Assembly: GCF_009363075.1 (NCBI RefSeq)
Contig: NZ_CP045293.1
Coordinates: 2,418,001 to 2,482,000, forward strand
From: Paenibacillus guangzhouensis
GTDB lineage: Bacteria > Bacillota > Bacilli > Paenibacillales > Paenibacillaceae
Length of the DNA stretch: 64,000 nt
Direction: 5' to 3'
A model generated the notes under the pieces. The model did not search any database, had not been told where the DNA came from, and saw only the letters and a program-made list of their open reading frames with translations. The translations under genes and the position numbers were made by a program. This document shows, piece by piece, positions 54,726 through 62,758 of the stretch (position 1 is its first letter; each line of letters begins with the position of its first letter).

Positions 54726-55577
54726 TTATTCGTCATATTCGAAGAACCCCCTACCCGTTTTTCGCCCAAGCCATCCTGCACTCACATATTTGCGCAGTAA
54801 TGGACATGGTCGATACTTCGAATCACCGAAGCCTTGATGCAAGGTCTCCATAATGGCTAGGCATGTATCGAGTCCAATGAAATCAGCGAGCGTAAGCGGT
54901 CCCATGGGATGATGCATGCCCAGCTTCATGACCTGATCCACGGCTTCAGGAGCTGCTACCCCTTCATAGACGGTATAGATCGCCTCGTTAATCATCGGCA
55001 TAAGAATGCGATTAGAGACGAAACCCGGGGCGTCCTGCACTTCCACCCCCGTCTTGCCCAATTGTTGCGTTACGAACTGAATCTGTTCGAAGGTGTCCAC
55101 TGAGGTCGCTAATCCACGTATGATCTCAACAAGCGGCATGATCGGAACAGGGTTCATGAAATGCATCCCGATCACCTGCTCCGGACGTCTCGTTGCGGAT
55201 GCAATCGCCGTAATCGAGATGGAAGAGGTATTGGTTGCGAATATCGTATTCTGCGAACATCGATCATCCAATTGCTTCAATATTGCTGTCTTCAATGCAA
55301 TCTTTTCTGGAACGGCTTCAATTACAAGCTGTGAACGCGTTGCAATATTCAAGTCCGTAGACGGATGAATCCGTTGCAAGATCTGACTTTTGTCTTCCTC
55401 TGACAAGCTCCCTTTCCTTACGAACCGCGATAAAGATTCTTCGATCCCTGCCAATCCTCTCGTGACGGCGGCTGATTCAATATCATAGAGTCCAACCATA
55501 TAACCATGCTGTGCAAAAGTCTGAGCGATTCCGCTCCCCATCTGACCTGCGCCCAGCACCGTAACTTCTCGAATCAT
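54726..55577 (-). CDS. mmgB: 3-hydroxybutyryl-CoA dehydrogenase
   Basis: The ATG at 55577 follows GAGGTG by 6 bases, giving about 283 residues. The NAD-binding GxGxxG appears as VTVLGAGQMGSGIAQTFAQH near 5. The catalytic His region is RPEQVIGMHFMNPVPIMPLV near 130 and the C-terminal domain is PGFVSNRILMPMINEAIYTV near 180. It oxidises L-3-hydroxybutyryl-CoA to acetoacetyl-CoA. It follows the thiolase gene closely, as in the Bacillus mmgA-mmgB order. Confidence 0.94.
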   Translation of the reverse strand: MIREVTVLGAGQMGSGIAQTFAQHGYMVGLYDIESAAVTRGLAGIEESLSRFVRKGSLSEEDKSQILQRIHPSTDLNIATRSQLVIEAVPEKIALKTAILKQLDDRCSQNTIFATNTSSISITAIASATRRPEQVIGMHFMNPVPIMPLVEIIRGLATSVDTFEQIQFVTQQLGKTGVEVQDAPGFVSNRILMPMINEAIYTVYEGVAAPEAVDQVMKLGMHHPMGPLTLADFIGLDTCLAIMETLHQGFGDSKYRPCPLLRKYVSAGWLGRKTGRGFFEYDE

Positions 55578-55592
55578 TGGCATCACCTCGTT

Positions 55593-56780
55593 CTATCCGT
55601 CCACTCGAACCATAATGGCGTCGCCGTGGGCTCCACCGCTGCATATTGCAGCTACGCCTAAACCTCCTCCCTTGCGCCGAAGCTCCATAATCAAACTCCA
55701 CAATATCCTTACACCGCTTGCGCCTAACGGATGTCCTAACGCAATTGCACCACCATTAACATTCACCCGCTCCAAATCCACCGGTATCATGCGGGAGCAA
55801 GTGAGAATGACTGCTGCAAACGCCTCGTTGATTTCAAAAAGATCAATATCCGAAAGCCGATGTCCCGTCTTCTGCAGCAGCTTCTGGATCGCTACTGCCG
55901 GTGCTTCGGCGATATGACGCGCGTCCAGCCCAATGGTCGCATGACCGACAATCTCCGCTAGTGGCTTAAGCGCTCGGCGCTCAACTTCTTCCTTCGACAT
56001 CACGAGGAGCGCTGCAGCTCCATCGTTCACACCAGGGGCATTTCCTGGCGTTACGGTTCCTCCGGTACCAACGATAGGTTGTAATTTCGTTAACTTATTG
56101 AGATCCGTATCCTTCCTTGGACATTCATCTGTATCTGTTTCTATATCTGACTCGCGTAAAGCTATGGATGAGGGGACAGGAAAGATCTCATCGCTAAACT
56201 TCCCTTGCGTCATGGCAGCAACAGCACGCAAGTGGCTTCGCAGCGCCCATTCATCTTGCTCTGCCCGGGTAATTCCGTGCGCTCGAGCTGCGTCATCGCC
56301 GTATTGCGCCATGAGTACCTGCTCATAAGCACATAACAGACCGTCATGTTGGATTAAGTCCACTAGATGAGTGGGACCCAGCCTTGCCCCCCATCGCATG
56401 CTCTGTGCCGCATATGGAACTTGGCTCATATTCTCCATCCCGCCTGCGACGTAGATCGTTCCGTCACCCGCACGGATCATTTGATCAACAAGGGTAACGG
56501 CTCGCAGCCCCGAGGCGCAGACTTTATTTACCGTCTCCGCTGTGACAAGATGGGGAAGCCCTGCCTTCAAAGCCGCTTGTCTCGCCGGGCTCTGCCCTGC
56601 GCCGGCTTGAAGCGCCATGCCCATGAAGACGCCATCCACATCCGCTGGCTCCAATGCGCTTCGCTGCAAGGCACCTCGAATCGCTGCAGCTCCAAGGTCA
56701 ATCGCCCTAATATCCCGCCACATTCCTCCGAATTTGCCGAATGCGGTACGAGCGCCCGATATGATCACCGTTCCCTGCAT
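55593..56780 (-). CDS. mmgA: acetyl-CoA acetyltransferase (thiolase)
   Basis: The ATG at 56780 overlaps the stop of the preceding acyl-CoA dehydrogenase gene as TAATG; the product has 395 residues. The nucleophilic Cys is in VNKVCASGLRAVTLVDQMIR near 90. The other catalytic residues are in EINEAFAAVIL near 345 (NEAF), GGAIALGHPLGASG near 375 (GHP) and the C-terminal CSGGAHGDAIMVR (CxG). It condenses or cleaves acetoacetyl-CoA at the end of beta-oxidation. Confidence 0.95.
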   Translation of the reverse strand: MQGTVIISGARTAFGKFGGMWRDIRAIDLGAAAIRGALQRSALEPADVDGVFMGMALQAGAGQSPARQAALKAGLPHLVTAETVNKVCASGLRAVTLVDQMIRAGDGTIYVAGGMENMSQVPYAAQSMRWGARLGPTHLVDLIQHDGLLCAYEQVLMAQYGDDAARAHGITRAEQDEWALRSHLRAVAAMTQGKFSDEIFPVPSSIALRESDIETDTDECPRKDTDLNKLTKLQPIVGTGGTVTPGNAPGVNDGAAALLVMSKEEVERRALKPLAEIVGHATIGLDARHIAEAPAVAIQKLLQKTGHRLSDIDLFEINEAFAAVILTCSRMIPVDLERVNVNGGAIALGHPLGASGVRILWSLIMELRRKGGGLGVAAICSGGAHGDAIMVRVDG

Positions 56781-57931
56781 TACTTCACCGCCTTCGAATT
56801 CATCCGAATACGACTCCTTACATCCGATTGAAATCCTCCTGTCCCATAGTCCGATTCCAGACATTTCGCATCGCGCATATATCGCTCTAATCCCACCTCC
56901 TGCATATAACCGTATCCGCCGAAAATTTGAACCGCCTCGGTCGTAATGGATACAGCTGCTTCAGCAGAATACATTCTGGCCATCGCGGCTTCCCTTCGGC
57001 TAGGTAACCGTTGATCCATGTTCCAAGCAGCTTGATACGTGAGCATTCGTGCAGCCTCTAATTTCACGGCCATATCAGCCAATTTGAAAGCAATACCTTG
57101 CTGACGTCCTATCGCTCTACCGAACTGAACCCGCTCTCTCGCATAAGCTGCAGCTCGATCTACTGCGCCTTGGGCAATACCCACAGCCATTGCCGCAGCA
57201 CTCAGATAAGTCAGATCGCCCCATAATACTGCTTTGCTATTCGAATGACTCGCGCGCCCTAGACGATTAATTTCCGGGAGTACGCATTGCTTCAGCACAA
57301 CATTTGCTGTTGGATACGATCGAAGCCCAATTTTGCGATGCGGCTTGCCAATCTCGAATCCCATTGTTGATTTCTCAACGACGTAAGCTTGATACCGCTT
57401 CCGAGACCCGCTCTGAACCCTGGCGAAGAGGATGTACAAATCTGCAATTCCTGCATTCACGACACAGGGATGATTGCCTTGCAAAACATGGACATCGCCT
57501 GACTTATGTGCTGACAAGAGCGTGTCTTGATCCTCACCTCCCACATGACGAACCGGAAAACCGATCCCGCCAAGCTTCAGCCCCTGCGCCAAACCATGCA
57601 TATGCTCCCATTTCAACCTCTCCGTCCCGCTGCTATGGATCACCCAACTCGTAAATGCAGTATGGGCTCCAAGGACAGCTGCGGAAGAAACGCATACCGC
57701 CGCCAACTCCTCCATGACAACCGCAAACGTGAGATAATCTCCCGCAGCACCTCCGTAATGTTCTGGTATGAGCATACCCGTAAGACCTATGTCCGCCATC
57801 TTCCTGACCAGAGCTCTGTCAAAAAGCTGGTGCTCATCTCGTTCCTTCACACGAGGCATTAATTCACTGCGAGCAAAATCTCGAAGAACAGATCGCGTCA
57901 TCTCCAGCTCTTCTGAACCAAGAAACTGCAT
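56780..57931 (-). CDS. acyl-CoA dehydrogenase, first gene of the operon
   Basis: The ATG at 57931 follows GGAGGAG, giving 383 residues. It has the acyl-CoA dehydrogenase layout: GLTGMLIPEHYGGAAGDYLT near 50, AVDRAAAYARERVQFGRAIG near 240 and FGGYGYMQEVGLERYMRDAK near 345. The middle domain is divergent: the usual FALTEPxAGSD motif is replaced by IGFPVRHVGGEDQD, and the KxFITN segment by NHPCVVNAGIADLY. It may act on an unusual acyl group or have altered flavin contacts. A TATAAT at 58000-57995 with CATA before it could serve sigma-A or sigma-E. Confidence 0.85.
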   Translation of the reverse strand: MQFLGSEELEMTRSVLRDFARSELMPRVKERDEHQLFDRALVRKMADIGLTGMLIPEHYGGAAGDYLTFAVVMEELAAVCVSSAAVLGAHTAFTSWVIHSSGTERLKWEHMHGLAQGLKLGGIGFPVRHVGGEDQDTLLSAHKSGDVHVLQGNHPCVVNAGIADLYILFARVQSGSRKRYQAYVVEKSTMGFEIGKPHRKIGLRSYPTANVVLKQCVLPEINRLGRASHSNSKAVLWGDLTYLSAAAMAVGIAQGAVDRAAAYARERVQFGRAIGRQQGIAFKLADMAVKLEAARMLTYQAAWNMDQRLPSRREAAMARMYSAEAAVSITTEAVQIFGGYGYMQEVGLERYMRDAKCLESDYGTGGFQSDVRSRIRMNSKAVK

Positions 57932-57994
57932 ATCTCCTCCCTCCTCACCGCAATCTGCAGATGGACAAAGTTCGACGTAAACCGCAGTCATCGT

Positions 57995-58022
57995 ATTATA
58001 TGAGCGGACTAATCGGATTAAG
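57995..58022 (-). promoter_or_regulatory. putative promoter of the beta-oxidation/methylcitrate operon
   Basis: CTTAAT (58022-58017) and TATAAT (58000-57995) are 16 bases apart. The -10 lies within CATATAAT, close to the sigma-E -10 consensus CATACAAT. In B. subtilis the mmg operon is expressed by sigma-E in the mother cell, but the sequence alone does not decide. Confidence 0.4.
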
Positions 58023-58039
58023 TACGGAGATTTCAATAC

Positions 58040-58065
58040 AAAAAAACCGCTGCCTAGGCAGCGGT
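58040..58065 (-). terminator. intrinsic terminator after ogt
   Basis: The perfect palindrome ACCGCTGCCTAGGCAGCGGT followed by TTTTTTTG on the minus strand. Confidence 0.85.
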
Positions 58066-58082
58066 ATCTTCATTGATTCTTA

Positions 58083-58628
58083 TCAGCACGTGATTTGCTC
58101 ACGGCTCTGTTGTTGTTCCAATTGCAACAATTTGGTCTTCATGTCCAGACCACCTCGATAACCCGTCATCGCTCCATTTTTACCAATCACACGATGACAT
58201 GGAATAACCACTAGCACAGGATTCGCACCGATGGCTGCGCCAACCGCACGAACGGCAGCCGGTTTCAAGATAGCTTGGGCGATCTCTGCGTAAGACCTGG
58301 TCTCACCATATGGAATCCGGCATAATGCCTGCCATACTGCGAGCTGGAACGGGGTGCCAATCAAATCGAATGTGAATGAGAAATCGCGCCTCGTCCCTTC
58401 CATGTATTCCACCAACTCCGCACGAACCGTCTTGAGTCCTTCATCATCTTGAATCCAAGTAGAATCCGGACGATGCCTGGAGACGGCCGTCACCATTTCT
58501 TCGTAAGGCCGGTCCGGTGACCCCACATAGCAGAGACCTTGGTCCGTAGCTGCGAAATAGAACTTCGAGCCACCATGTAAGGCGGTTGACCAATACAATG
58601 TATGATTCTTCGCTTTGGTTATTTTCAT
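58083..58628 (-). CDS. ogt: methylated-DNA--protein-cysteine methyltransferase
   Basis: The 181-residue product has the ribonuclease-H-like N-terminal domain and the active-site domain of MGMT. The acceptor Cys is in VLVVIPCHRVIGKNGAMTGY near 141. The HTH/arginine-finger segment is IPYGETRSYAEIAQAI near 105 and the C-terminal segment is YRGGLDMKTKLLQLE. It repairs O6-alkylguanine by irreversible transfer to Cys. It follows the adaA gene by 4 bases, as in the Bacillus adaA-adaB operon. Confidence 0.95.
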   Translation of the reverse strand: MKITKAKNHTLYWSTALHGGSKFYFAATDQGLCYVGSPDRPYEEMVTAVSRHRPDSTWIQDDEGLKTVRAELVEYMEGTRRDFSFTFDLIGTPFQLAVWQALCRIPYGETRSYAEIAQAILKPAAVRAVGAAIGANPVLVVIPCHRVIGKNGAMTGYRGGLDMKTKLLQLEQQQSREQITC

Positions 58629-58632
58629 AGAT

Positions 58633-59205
58633 TCACACCTCTTCCTTCCATCGATTACGATAAGATTCCCGGTATGCAGCTGGGGTATATCCCGTGTTTT
58701 TCTTGAACCAGGTCACGAAATAGGGAAAGTTCGGCATCCCTACCCGCCCCGCAATAGCCGAAATTGCCGTATCCGATTGACGTAACGATTCCTTCGCTGT
58801 CTCAAGTCTCTTTTGGTGAATATATTCTGCCGGCGTATATCCCGTAACACGTTTGTAAATTCGGTGCAGATGGTATGGACTTCCATGACAGGTATCCGCA
58901 ATCATTTGGAGTGATATCGGATGTTGGAAGTTGCCATCAATGAAACGCGATATTTGCTCAGCCCACTCCGCATCAGGCAGTCGCTGACCCGTCGGCTTAC
59001 ATCGTTTGCAGGGACGATACCCCGCAGATAGCGCTTCATCCGCATTCCGGAATATACTCACATTATCTTTGTTCGGCGGTTTCGATTTGCAGGACGGCCT
59101 ACAGAAAATACCTGTCGTCTTCACCGCGTAGTAGAATTGATGATCGTAATCAGCATTATTTTGCAGGATTGCCTGCCACTGTTCGTCTGGGATTTGGGCC
59201 TTCAT
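58633..59205 (-). CDS. adaA: AdaA: methylphosphotriester-DNA methyltransferase and AraC-type activator
   Basis: The ATG at 59205 follows AGAGGTG by 6 bases; the product has about 190 residues. The N-terminal Ada zinc domain has the four Cys ligands in TTGIFCRPSCKSKPP near 33-47 and AGYRPCKRCKP near 66-76; the first Cys accepts methyl from DNA phosphotriesters. The C-terminal AraC HTH pair follows (SRFIDGNFQHPISLQMIADT, and TGYTPAEYIHQKRLETAKES). The methylated protein should activate its own operon, including ogt. Confidence 0.95.
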   Translation of the reverse strand: MKAQIPDEQWQAILQNNADYDHQFYYAVKTTGIFCRPSCKSKPPNKDNVSIFRNADEALSAGYRPCKRCKPTGQRLPDAEWAEQISRFIDGNFQHPISLQMIADTCHGSPYHLHRIYKRVTGYTPAEYIHQKRLETAKESLRQSDTAISAIAGRVGMPNFPYFVTWFKKNTGYTPAAYRESYRNRWKEEV

Positions 59206-59312
59206 TCGTTTCACCTCTTTCTACAGTATAACCAAGAGACTTTATCGATGATAGCCTGATGGAATGGAAGCGCAAGATTTTGAAATGAATGAACCGAGCG
59301 ATCACACTCCAC

Positions 59313-60992
59313 TCATCGCTGCTTCGAACGAATGGATCTGATCATCTCGTAGACAAGCCATAAGACGAACAATCCAGCAATACTCATCCCAATCTCTATT
59401 ACTGGATAACTTGATAGACTCGTCTTATGACCTATCGATGACCCGATGATGAGTCCGACCATCAAAATGCTGAACGCGAGGAGTACGATACTGAACGATA
59501 ATTTATCTGTCACGCGATCCAATTTATTGAGAAATTCCGTTAACTCTGGGGCCGTGACTTCAATTCGTACCTTGCCTCTTTGCACCTGCGTGAGGATATT
59601 CCTCAAACTTGCAGGCATTTGTGTAAGGAGATCAAAAAATTCCGGAATGTCATCGAGCCATCGCCGCCCAATTCGAATCGGATCGAATTGTTCCTTGAAT
59701 AACCTCCGTCCGTAAGGCTCGGCGATTTCAAATATGCTAAAATCCGGGTCCAGTGCTGTAACTACGCCTTCCATCGTAAGCAGCGTCTTGCCGAGCATCG
59801 TTAATTCTGAAGGTATCCGTATGCGATGTCTGCGAGCAACCCGAAATAAATCGTTTACCGCTTCACCGATACGGACTTGACTAAGTGGCACTTGAATGTA
59901 TTTATCTCTTAACTCGTCAACATCGAAGCGCAGGGCCGATTCATCTACATCCGTCGGAACAATCCCCATCTTCCCGATTGCGCGGATGACTCCTCTAGAG
60001 CTCTGATTGCGTAACGCAATGACGAGCAGCGCGAAATGCTTCTTCATCGCCTCTGTCAGCCGGCCCACCATCCCAAAATCTAGAAGGATAAGATCCCCGT
60101 TCTCTTGCACGATCACATTCCCCGGATGCGGATCACCATGGAAGAATCCTTCGATCAGAACTTGATGTAATATAATCGAAGCGAATCGCCGAGCAACGTC
60201 AGTAGGATCATGTCCGGCTTCCATTAATCCAGCGTGATCTGACAACTTAACCCCCGTTACATACTCCATCGTGAGGATGCGCCTAGAACAATATTTGGGA
60301 TACAGCGTCGGCACACGAACGTGCTCCAGATGTTTGCATTGCTTCGCGAATTTCTCTCCATTCCGTGCCTCAGCTGAATAGTCCAGTTCTGCATGGAGCG
60401 ATCGGGCTAATTCCTGCACGATCTCAGCCAAGCGGTAGTCCTTCGCCCATACTAATCGTTTCTCTGCCAGCATCGCAAATTCTTCGAGCATGCCGAGATC
60501 GGTCTCTATGATCTCTTGAATGCGAGGCCGCTGTACTTTCACAGCCACTTTTGTGCTGTCATGAAGCGTGGCTTCATGAACTTGCCCGATCGAAGCTGAA
60601 GCGATTGGCTCCACATTAAAATCAAGAAACAGATGCTGTAGACGCTCACCAAGCTCATCTTCCACGATCTCCACCACCTCATCGGAGTGAAATGGCGGCA
60701 CCTGATCCTGCAGTTGTTCTAACGCGGAAATAACATCCGTGGGCAGTAGATCCGGACGTGTGCTTGCAATTTGCCCCAGCTTCACGAACGTCGGTCCTAA
60801 CTCTTCAAGAATCAGTCGTATTCGTTCGCCAACGGATTTCTTATGTACATCTTGTTTTTCATTTCGAGGCAAGAACGGAACCAAATCCAGTAAATCCAAA
60901 TCATGTACGATAAAACCGAAGCCATTGCGAACGAGCGCAATGGCAATTTTCCGGTACCTTTTTAGTTGGCGTATTCGTTTCTTAATCTGCAT
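59313..60992 (-). CDS. ubiB: UbiB/ABC1-family atypical kinase
   Basis: The ATG at 60992 follows GAGGAGG by 6 bases, giving about 559 residues. Family motifs are the KxGQ region LGPTFVKLGQIASTRPDLLP near 48, the Ala-rich loop PIASASIGQVHEA near 122, the Lys in VAVKVQRP, LIEGFFHGDPHPGNVIVQ near 283 and LILLDFGMVGRL near 305. Two membrane segments end the protein. UbiB proteins are ATPases that assist isoprenoid lipid and quinone homeostasis. A phasin-like gene lies directly upstream on the same strand. Confidence 0.93.
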   Translation of the reverse strand: MQIKKRIRQLKRYRKIAIALVRNGFGFIVHDLDLLDLVPFLPRNEKQDVHKKSVGERIRLILEELGPTFVKLGQIASTRPDLLPTDVISALEQLQDQVPPFHSDEVVEIVEDELGERLQHLFLDFNVEPIASASIGQVHEATLHDSTKVAVKVQRPRIQEIIETDLGMLEEFAMLAEKRLVWAKDYRLAEIVQELARSLHAELDYSAEARNGEKFAKQCKHLEHVRVPTLYPKYCSRRILTMEYVTGVKLSDHAGLMEAGHDPTDVARRFASIILHQVLIEGFFHGDPHPGNVIVQENGDLILLDFGMVGRLTEAMKKHFALLVIALRNQSSRGVIRAIGKMGIVPTDVDESALRFDVDELRDKYIQVPLSQVRIGEAVNDLFRVARRHRIRIPSELTMLGKTLLTMEGVVTALDPDFSIFEIAEPYGRRLFKEQFDPIRIGRRWLDDIPEFFDLLTQMPASLRNILTQVQRGKVRIEVTAPELTEFLNKLDRVTDKLSFSIVLLAFSILMVGLIIGSSIGHKTSLSSYPVIEIGMSIAGLFVLWLVYEMIRSIRSKQR

Positions 60993-61037
60993 CTGCACCC
61001 TCCTCGGTACCGGATTGATCTACAATGATGTCAAGCC

Positions 61038-61346
61038 TTATTCACTCTCTCCAAGTCGTTGCTCCAGCTTCGTAATTCGCTCTAACAAGGCGTTGAACTC
61101 TTCCCGTGTCACACCTTCATCTCGACGCTCCCCGATCGTACGCTGGACACGTTCCATCACATTCGATTCGATCTTTTGCCTAGCTTCTTCACCTTTCTTA
61201 ACGAGCTCGTCCACCCATTCTGCCGACTCCTTGCGCGTCAGTTCTCCTTTATTCACGAGTTCTTCCATGGTCTTCTCAATCTGTTCCTTACTCTGTGCGA
61301 TGATACCAATCCCTAACGATAATGATCGATTCAATAAATCTTTCAT
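61038..61346 (-). CDS. phasin-like / PHA-synthesis-regulator-type small protein
   Basis: The product has about 102 residues (start ATG at 61346; one three codons earlier is possible but only 2 bases from the RBS). It starts MKDLLNRSLSLGIGIIAQSK and continues as an amphipathic helix. Its C-terminus is a leucine-zipper-like coiled coil (EFNALLERITKLEQRLGE). It matches the phasin-family or polyhydroxyalkanoate regulator-like proteins often found next to UbiB kinases in Bacilli. It may bind UbiB or lipid surfaces. The gap to ubiB is 45 bases, so the two are probably co-transcribed. Confidence 0.75.
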   Translation of the reverse strand: MKDLLNRSLSLGIGIIAQSKEQIEKTMEELVNKGELTRKESAEWVDELVKKGEEARQKIESNVMERVQRTIGERRDEGVTREEFNALLERITKLEQRLGESE

Positions 61347-61368
61347 ATTGCACATACCCTCCTATGTT

Positions 61369-62301
61369 TTACTGTTGATTGCTCCTGTCATAGGTCTCAA
61401 TGGAAATCTCTTCCGGAAGCTTCTCGGAAGCACTCGGGACACCCCTTGCTTTATAATTAACCCCTTCAGAGGAGTAGATCATCACTTGAACAAGACCGCC
61501 TTGCACCAATGCACGTATAAAAATCGGTTGGTTGTACTTATTCTCGAATACCAGATCCGGACCTCCCCAACTAACTGTCGCATCTCGGCCAGGTGGCACA
61601 TAAGGGACGTTCCGACTATGAGAATAGCGCTCAATGATACGAAGTCCCGCTCGATCAACAGCGTTAAATAATGTAGAAGAGATCTGACATATTCCTCCCC
61701 CAATGCCTTCGGCGATTTCCCCTTTGACGATGATTTTAGCGCGTTGATAGCCCTTTGACTCTGTTCGTATGCCTACGACTTGATTGAAGGAGAACTTCTC
61801 GCCAGGAAACAGGACTTGATTGTTCACAGCTCGAGCCGCGAGCATGATATTCTGAGCACGATTCTTATTCCTCGGGTTGAAATAGGTTGTATAGTAACCT
61901 ATTTGTTTCTCGCGAATAACGGAGAGCAGCTCCCGATCAACCTTAGGGAATGAGGGACGCTGCGGAATTTCAATCTTCGCCGGCCCGCCCTCATAGATAA
62001 ATCGATAGAACTTTTCCATGAATAAACGCCGATCCAGCTTCCTCCCCATTTGTTCCGGGATAATTCTCCCAGCGTCATCAAGGCCTGCATTGACAGGTGC
62101 GAGATACACTTTGTTGCCGATATTATCGAGAAACAGCTGGAACTTCTTTTCATTGATAAGAGGAATTCCGGGTTGCGGCAATGAATAATCCGTACGATGA
62201 ACGGTCGCTAAGGTCTCACCCTTCCATTCCACAACGAAACTGTCCGGTGAGATTAATCGAGATATGAGAACGATTACCGTCATAAGCCCATATGGCCCCA
62301 T
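61369..62301 (-). CDS. VanW-family protein
   Basis: The 310-residue product has one N-terminal hydrophobic segment (GLMTVIVLISRLI). It contains the VanW domain from about residue 130: IGYYTTYFNPRNKNRAQNIM, ARAVNNQVLFPGEKFSFNQV, EGIGGGICQISSTLFNAVDR and ERYSHSRNVPYVPPGRDATV. The VanW/YoaR fold is widespread in envelope proteins of Firmicutes; despite the name, no resistance role is proven. It is probably anchored outside the membrane. GGAGG precedes the start. Confidence 0.9.
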   Translation of the reverse strand: MGPYGLMTVIVLISRLISPDSFVVEWKGETLATVHRTDYSLPQPGIPLINEKKFQLFLDNIGNKVYLAPVNAGLDDAGRIIPEQMGRKLDRRLFMEKFYRFIYEGGPAKIEIPQRPSFPKVDRELLSVIREKQIGYYTTYFNPRNKNRAQNIMLAARAVNNQVLFPGEKFSFNQVVGIRTESKGYQRAKIIVKGEIAEGIGGGICQISSTLFNAVDRAGLRIIERYSHSRNVPYVPPGRDATVSWGGPDLVFENKYNQPIFIRALVQGGLVQVMIYSSEGVNYKARGVPSASEKLPEEISIETYDRSNQQ

Positions 62302-62448
62302 GATTGCTTACCTCCAGTTGACATCTCATTACGTTCTATAATGTGTATCAAAGTGCCTCGATTTATCCGATTTTTATCCTATTTACTTGAACCTTATGTG
62401 TAGTTGAAATATGTATGAATCCGATGGCGTTACATCCGTCATTTACGT

Positions 62449-62491
62449 GTAAATGGGGTAGCCCGGATCGATCCGATACTACCCCATTTAC
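62449..62491 (-). terminator. long terminator-like hairpin after the DUF1540 gene
   Basis: GTAAATGGGGTA and TACCCCATTTAC (12-bp perfect stem) enclose GGATCGATCC. The element directly follows the stop codon. There is no long T-tract, so it may act partly as an mRNA-stabilising end. Confidence 0.7.
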
Positions 62492-62492
62492 A

Positions 62493-62648
62493 TTAGATTT
62501 TTGATTCGAATGTTTTACAATCCGTTTCTTCCGAATTTCTAGCATTCGTTCCGCGGTTGTTTACAACATAGATAGAAGTAGCATTACATTTGTTACCGTT
62601 CGCCCAGAATTTACAGTTATTCACTTCGCACATTACGTCTTTAGCCAT
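62493..62648 (-). CDS. DUF1540-family small Cys-containing protein
   Basis: The minus strand encodes a 51-residue protein beginning MAKDVMCEVNNCKFWANGNK and ending CKTFESKI. GGGAGGTG lies 10 bases before the ATG. Four Cys at positions 7, 12, 21 and 44 follow the DUF1540 pattern CxVxxCxYxxxxxxCxAxxIxV, which probably binds a metal. These proteins are common and unstudied in Bacillales, and some are sporulation-associated. Confidence 0.88.
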   Translation of the reverse strand: MAKDVMCEVNNCKFWANGNKCNATSIYVVNNRGTNARNSEETDCKTFESKI

Positions 62649-62758
62649 GTGATTTTTTCACCTCCCTCTCTACTAGCATTGCGGTTTTGGGGAGGTTTAT
62701 ACACATGTGGAATATTCTCAATTGATTATCATTTTCATAGAGTATCGGCCGCCCGGAT

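Noticed and set aside
62363-62545. 60-codon minus-strand ORF downstream of the DUF1540 start
   Set aside because: It overlaps the genuine DUF1540 gene in another frame and has no family features.
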